The translations under genes were made by a program, and so were the position numbers. The notes below the pieces were generated by a model, which saw only the letters and a program-made list of their open reading frames with translations, searched no databases and was not told where the DNA came from. A DNA stretch of 64,000 bases from Bacteroidota bacterium. GTDB lineage: Bacteria > Bacteroidota > Bacteroidia > Bacteroidales > WCHB1-69. Below are positions 61,770 through 64,000 of the stretch, one piece after another (position 1 is the stretch's first letter; the number at the start of each line of letters is the position of its first letter). The stretch spans positions 98,637-162,636 of the forward strand of contig JAKPTX010000089.1 in the NCBI GenBank assembly GCA_029570835.1, written 5' to 3'.

Positions 61770-61813
61770 CAGAGTCAATAGGTGAGAGTGGATATTATCA
61801 AAAAAATAACAAA

Positions 61814-62221
61814 ATGAAATTTTATTTTTTTATTATTGGTATGTTTTTATTACCTGAATTAATAGGTCAAAATAATATTCCATTAATCGGGTTTGTTTCA
61901 CTAGATGATAGTGTATTAACAATCGATCAATCGGATATAATTGTTGTCGACTCAACAACAATAGAACTAACAAATTCACAAAAAATAAATAAATTAGTAA
62001 ATTTTGATCTTAAAGAGGTCTTTTATTATTCCGAAAGTACAACGAATACTAAAATTGAACTTTTCGACGTTTTATCTTCTCAATATCCAACAAATCCATT
62101 TTTTATTTTAACTCGGAATAATCAACTTTATTTCACTCATAAAAAGTATATAAATTGCAGTACTAATTTAATAGAACAAATTAATAAAGCTATTAATGAA
62201 AACAATATGCAAAGAAAATAA
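61814..62221 (+). CDS. Small exported protein of unknown function
   Basis: A 135-residue protein with a signal peptide (MKFYFFIIGMFLLPELIGQ). The mature part has alternating short strands and ends in Asn/Lys-rich helix. No family recognised. It is very AT-rich compared with the upstream genes. The next gene starts 19 bases after its stop, in the same direction, so they probably form a unit. Confidence 0.65.
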   Translation: MKFYFFIIGMFLLPELIGQNNIPLIGFVSLDDSVLTIDQSDIIVVDSTTIELTNSQKINKLVNFDLKEVFYYSESTTNTKIELFDVLSSQYPTNPFFILTRNNQLYFTHKKYINCSTNLIEQINKAINENNMQRK

Positions 62222-62240
62222 AATATAAATCTTAAACATT

Positions 62241-62822
62241 ATGCATAAATTTGTACTTGTATTATCATTTATACTTTTTTACTCACCCTGTCAAGGGTCT
62301 GATACTTTAAAGTTTATTCCAAACATAAAAGCAACTACGCATATAAAGTTTTTTGTTCATGATTGTAAATGTGGTATGTTTAATCCTAAATTTTTTCATT
62401 TAGAAGTTAATACTACTGCAAATGAGCCTCATAATAGAACATATTGGATTTGTCCTCCTGACTTTGAACAGGGACATGCGGTGATTATTACCGGAAAACA
62501 AGGTGATTTTTTTAGAATCAAGTTTACAGACGAAGTAAACCCAGTTTGCGGTGAATTTTGTGAAGACAGTAGTTTTTTTGTAAAAAAAGGAACTTTGGGA
62601 ACGTGGGTCTATAATTATGATTATGACACCCGAATTTATAATGTAGTGCCTCTTTATAAAAAACCTCATGCTGATTCAAAAATAGTTGCTAAACTCACGG
62701 ATGAAGGCGCTGTAGTAATTTTGGATTGTGAGGGAAGCTGGATATACGTTGAAACAATCACAAAAGGAAGAAAAAAAAGAGGGTGGTTAAATTCAACAAC
62801 TGTAGACATGCCTCTTAGATGA
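62241..62822 (+). CDS. Exported protein with a C-terminal SH3-like domain
   Basis: A 193-residue protein with a signal peptide (MHKFVLVLSFILFYSPCQG). The N-terminal half has two Cys pairs (CKCG, CGEFC) that may form disulfides. Residues 135-190 (VPLYKKPHADSKIVAKLTDEGAVVILDCEGSWIYVETI, then RGWL) resemble bacterial SH3 domains, which often bind cell wall. Partner unknown. Confidence 0.7.
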   Translation: MHKFVLVLSFILFYSPCQGSDTLKFIPNIKATTHIKFFVHDCKCGMFNPKFFHLEVNTTANEPHNRTYWICPPDFEQGHAVIITGKQGDFFRIKFTDEVNPVCGEFCEDSSFFVKKGTLGTWVYNYDYDTRIYNVVPLYKKPHADSKIVAKLTDEGAVVILDCEGSWIYVETITKGRKKRGWLNSTTVDMPLR

Positions 62823-62913
62823 TGAGTGGTTGCGTTTCTACAAAGAAAAACTTAAAATCGATAAATTTGCTATTTTTACACAGTCTCTAAATATTAGGTC
62901 TATTGATATGAAT

Positions 62914-63011
62914 ATCAATGAGATACGCAAGATATTTGACCATTTTCAATTTTCAATTCTCAATTTTCAATTTATAAAAAAACTTTCGCCTTTCGCCTTC
63001 CGCCTTTCGCC
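62914..63011. repeat. Core-B repeat copy 2 with TTTTCAA and TTTCGCC heptamers
   Basis: ATCAATGAGATACG, AGATATTTGACCATTTTCAA, then TTTTCAA, TTCTCAA, TTTTCAA, an A-rich spacer and TTTCGCC, TTTCGCC, TTCCGCC, TTTCGCC. The same order of blocks occurs at 7780-7870. Confidence 0.8.
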
Positions 63012-63020
63012 TTTTTTATT

Positions 63021-63028
63021 TACCTTTG
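63021..63028 (+). promoter_or_regulatory. -7 promoter element (TACCTTTG)
   Basis: TACCTTTG followed by C, again directly after a TTTCGCC array and T run; 103 bases before the next likely gene at 63131. Confidence 0.6.
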
Positions 63029-63130
63029 CCAAATCAATTCCCATTGATTATGAAAACATTGCGTTATTTTTACCGCCCCTGATTATTTTGTTGGAGAAAA
63101 TTTAAAATTTTATGAATTCTTAGATAATAG

Positions 63131-63517
63131 ATGATATTAAAATACTTTTTTATAATGTTTTATAAAGGATTACTGAAAACTGATCACTCAGAGTTTTCCA
63201 GATTATACTCGAGTGCAGTATATGGTCTTCTGGTTACACTGAATGCAATAGTAGTTTTTGCTTTTTTATCAAAATTAGATTTAGTGTCTTTCCCATTTAA
63301 ACCCAAATATTCACCTTTATTATTACAATTCATAGTCACAATAATTATTTTTATTTATTTTTCAAAATCAAGAATAAACTCTTTATTGGTGGAGTTTTCC
63401 GATGAAAAATTCTTAAAAAAAAGAAGATCTTATAATTATATTTTTGTAATATACTTAGTATTAAGTATTGTTTTAGTATTTGTTGGACCATTCTATAAAC
63501 CAGGATATATACCATGA
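63131..63517 (+). CDS. Small membrane protein of unknown function
   Basis: A 128-residue protein with three predicted membrane helices (about 28-48, 63-80 and 101-121) and short charged loops (KKRRSYN). Start at the ATG at 63131; an ATG at 63155 is also possible. No family recognised. AT-rich and next to other small exported proteins. Inner-membrane location is likely. Confidence 0.6.
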   Translation: MILKYFFIMFYKGLLKTDHSEFSRLYSSAVYGLLVTLNAIVVFAFLSKLDLVSFPFKPKYSPLLLQFIVTIIIFIYFSKSRINSLLVEFSDEKFLKKRRSYNYIFVIYLVLSIVLVFVGPFYKPGYIP

Positions 63518-63547
63518 TGTTTTTTTGATTGATATTGCTGCAATGAA

Positions 63548-64000
63548 ATGAAAAAGTTATTATTACTACAAATAGTGATTATATTATTATTTTCTTGTAA
63601 TTCTTTTAAGAACAGTACAAGCTCTCAAATAAATGCTCAAGAAAAATATAGTACTATTGCCAATAATATAGATACAGTTAAAGAATTTGAACTTTATTAT
63701 GAAGATGTGTTAAATGAATATAGATCTATGTATAATGATACAATAAGTATTGATACAGTTATTCAAGTGAATAACCAATTATACAAACTAAAATTAAAAC
63801 ATTATTGTCTTTTTGATACGTTAATAATTCCGTCAAAATACTCTTGGGATGAGGAAACAAGACGTGAAAATTTTATTACTCATAATTTTGCTTCTAAAAT
63901 AATTTTGATAAAGCAAAATGACACGATATTTAATAGGATAATTGTAAAAGATGTTTTTAATAATTCCGTAGATAGTGTGTTAAGAAAATACGGAGTACTT
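63548..64000 (+). CDS. Lipoprotein of unknown function (cut by window end)
   Basis: A frame of 151 codons open to the window edge. It starts MKKLLLLQIVIILLLFSCNSF, a lipoprotein signal peptide with Cys at residue 18. The mature part is rich in Asp, Thr and Tyr (SIDTVIQVNNQLYKLKLKHYCLFDTL). No family recognised. It follows the small membrane protein gene by 30 bases and reads through the boundary, so it is partial at the 3' end. Confidence 0.65.
   Translation, partial: MKKLLLLQIVIILLFSCNSFKNSTSSQINAQEKYSTIANNIDTVKEFELYYEDVLNEYRSMYNDTISIDTVIQVNNQLYKLKLKHYCLFDTLIIPSKYSWDEETRRENFITHNFASKIILIKQNDTIFNRIIVKDVFNNSVDSVLRKYGVL

Larger units (their letters stand above)
62823..63130. other. Intergenic region with core-B repeat, heptamers and a promoter
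   Basis: About 300 bases without a convincing gene. It holds core-B copy 2 (62914-62949), TTTTCAA heptamers (62943-62970), TTTCGCC/TTCCGCC heptamers (62984-63011), a T run and a promoter element. A ten-codon frame (63050-63082, MKTLRYFYRP) follows the promoter. Confidence 0.7.

Noticed and set aside
62830-63105. Protein gene of 91 codons
   Set aside because: The frame runs straight through the core-B and heptamer repeats and a promoter element; the Phe/Ser/Pro-rich product simply reflects the repeats.
1-64000. tRNA, rRNA, phage, insertion sequence or integrase genes
   Set aside because: I looked for typical tRNA arms, transposase motifs and integrase signatures and saw none; this was by eye, so a tRNA could have been missed.

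Overview
The window is a stretch of chromosome from a member of the Bacteroidota, most likely an anaerobic Bacteroidales. Four lines of sequence evidence point there. Many promoters carry the -7 element TAnnTTTG typical of this phylum. A secreted subtilase ends in a type IX secretion sorting domain. The gene content and order are typical of the phylum: coaX / outer-membrane barrel / TPR / lptC, purD beside an MlaE/MlaF-type transporter, acpP and rnc, DUF2723, nspC. Shine-Dalgarno sequences are weak or absent. A [FeFe]-hydrogenase-like sensor protein fits an anaerobic, fermentative life.

Layout. (1) 1-6.5 kb: an accessory minus-strand locus with a membrane-anchored coiled-coil protein and two exported TPR proteins built from near-identical 46-residue repeats. 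(2) 6.5-8.4 kb: a DNA glycosylase gene followed by about 0.9 kb of non-coding repeats. (3) 8.4-18.6 kb: murG and a threonine aldolase, ackA, queE, dnaX (reading frame broken in this sequence), a T9SS subtilase and a RelA/SpoT homolog. (4) 18.8-24.8 kb: acpP and rnc, which are normally linked through fabF, are here separated by a 5-kb island. The island holds a six-unit 28-bp palindromic array, a SatD-like protein with a C-terminal helix-turn-helix, a DUF3307 membrane protein, a DUF4062/HATPase-like/winged-helix protein and a secreted transglutaminase-like protein. (5) 24.8-31.4 kb: housekeeping genes on the plus strand (IPExxxVDY-like, LolE-like permease, polA, miaA, folD). (6) 31.5-55.8 kb: a long minus-strand block with two small exported proteins, cvpA, MlaF/MlaE-type ABC genes, purD, DUF2723, dnaG, S41 protease, ilvE, nspC, rsmA, TPR, serS, lptC, TPR, barrel, coaX and a ClC channel. 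(7) 55.9-61.6 kb: hydrogenase-like sensor, DegT aminotransferase, elbB, aroK and a SpoIIE/PP2C phosphatase. (8) 61.6-64 kb: small exported or membrane proteins of unknown function, the last cut by the window edge.

The most unusual structure is in two places. First, the SatD/DUF3307 pair sits directly behind six palindromes at an almost exact 28-bp period that run up to its promoter. The SatD-like protein shows an order of motifs reminiscent of class III nucleotide cyclases followed by an HTH, so this looks like a self-regulated sensor plus membrane-protein module of unknown function. Second, the intergenic DNA carries a layered repeat ecology: heptanucleotide arrays of many different sequences, two longer shared cores that sit among them, a separate roughly 70-bp family with GGGGGGCAG and CCCCACTCTGGAAT ends (sometimes acting as a terminator, possibly once inserted in dnaX), and REP-like palindromes. 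No tRNA, rRNA, CRISPR array, insertion sequence or phage gene was recognised.
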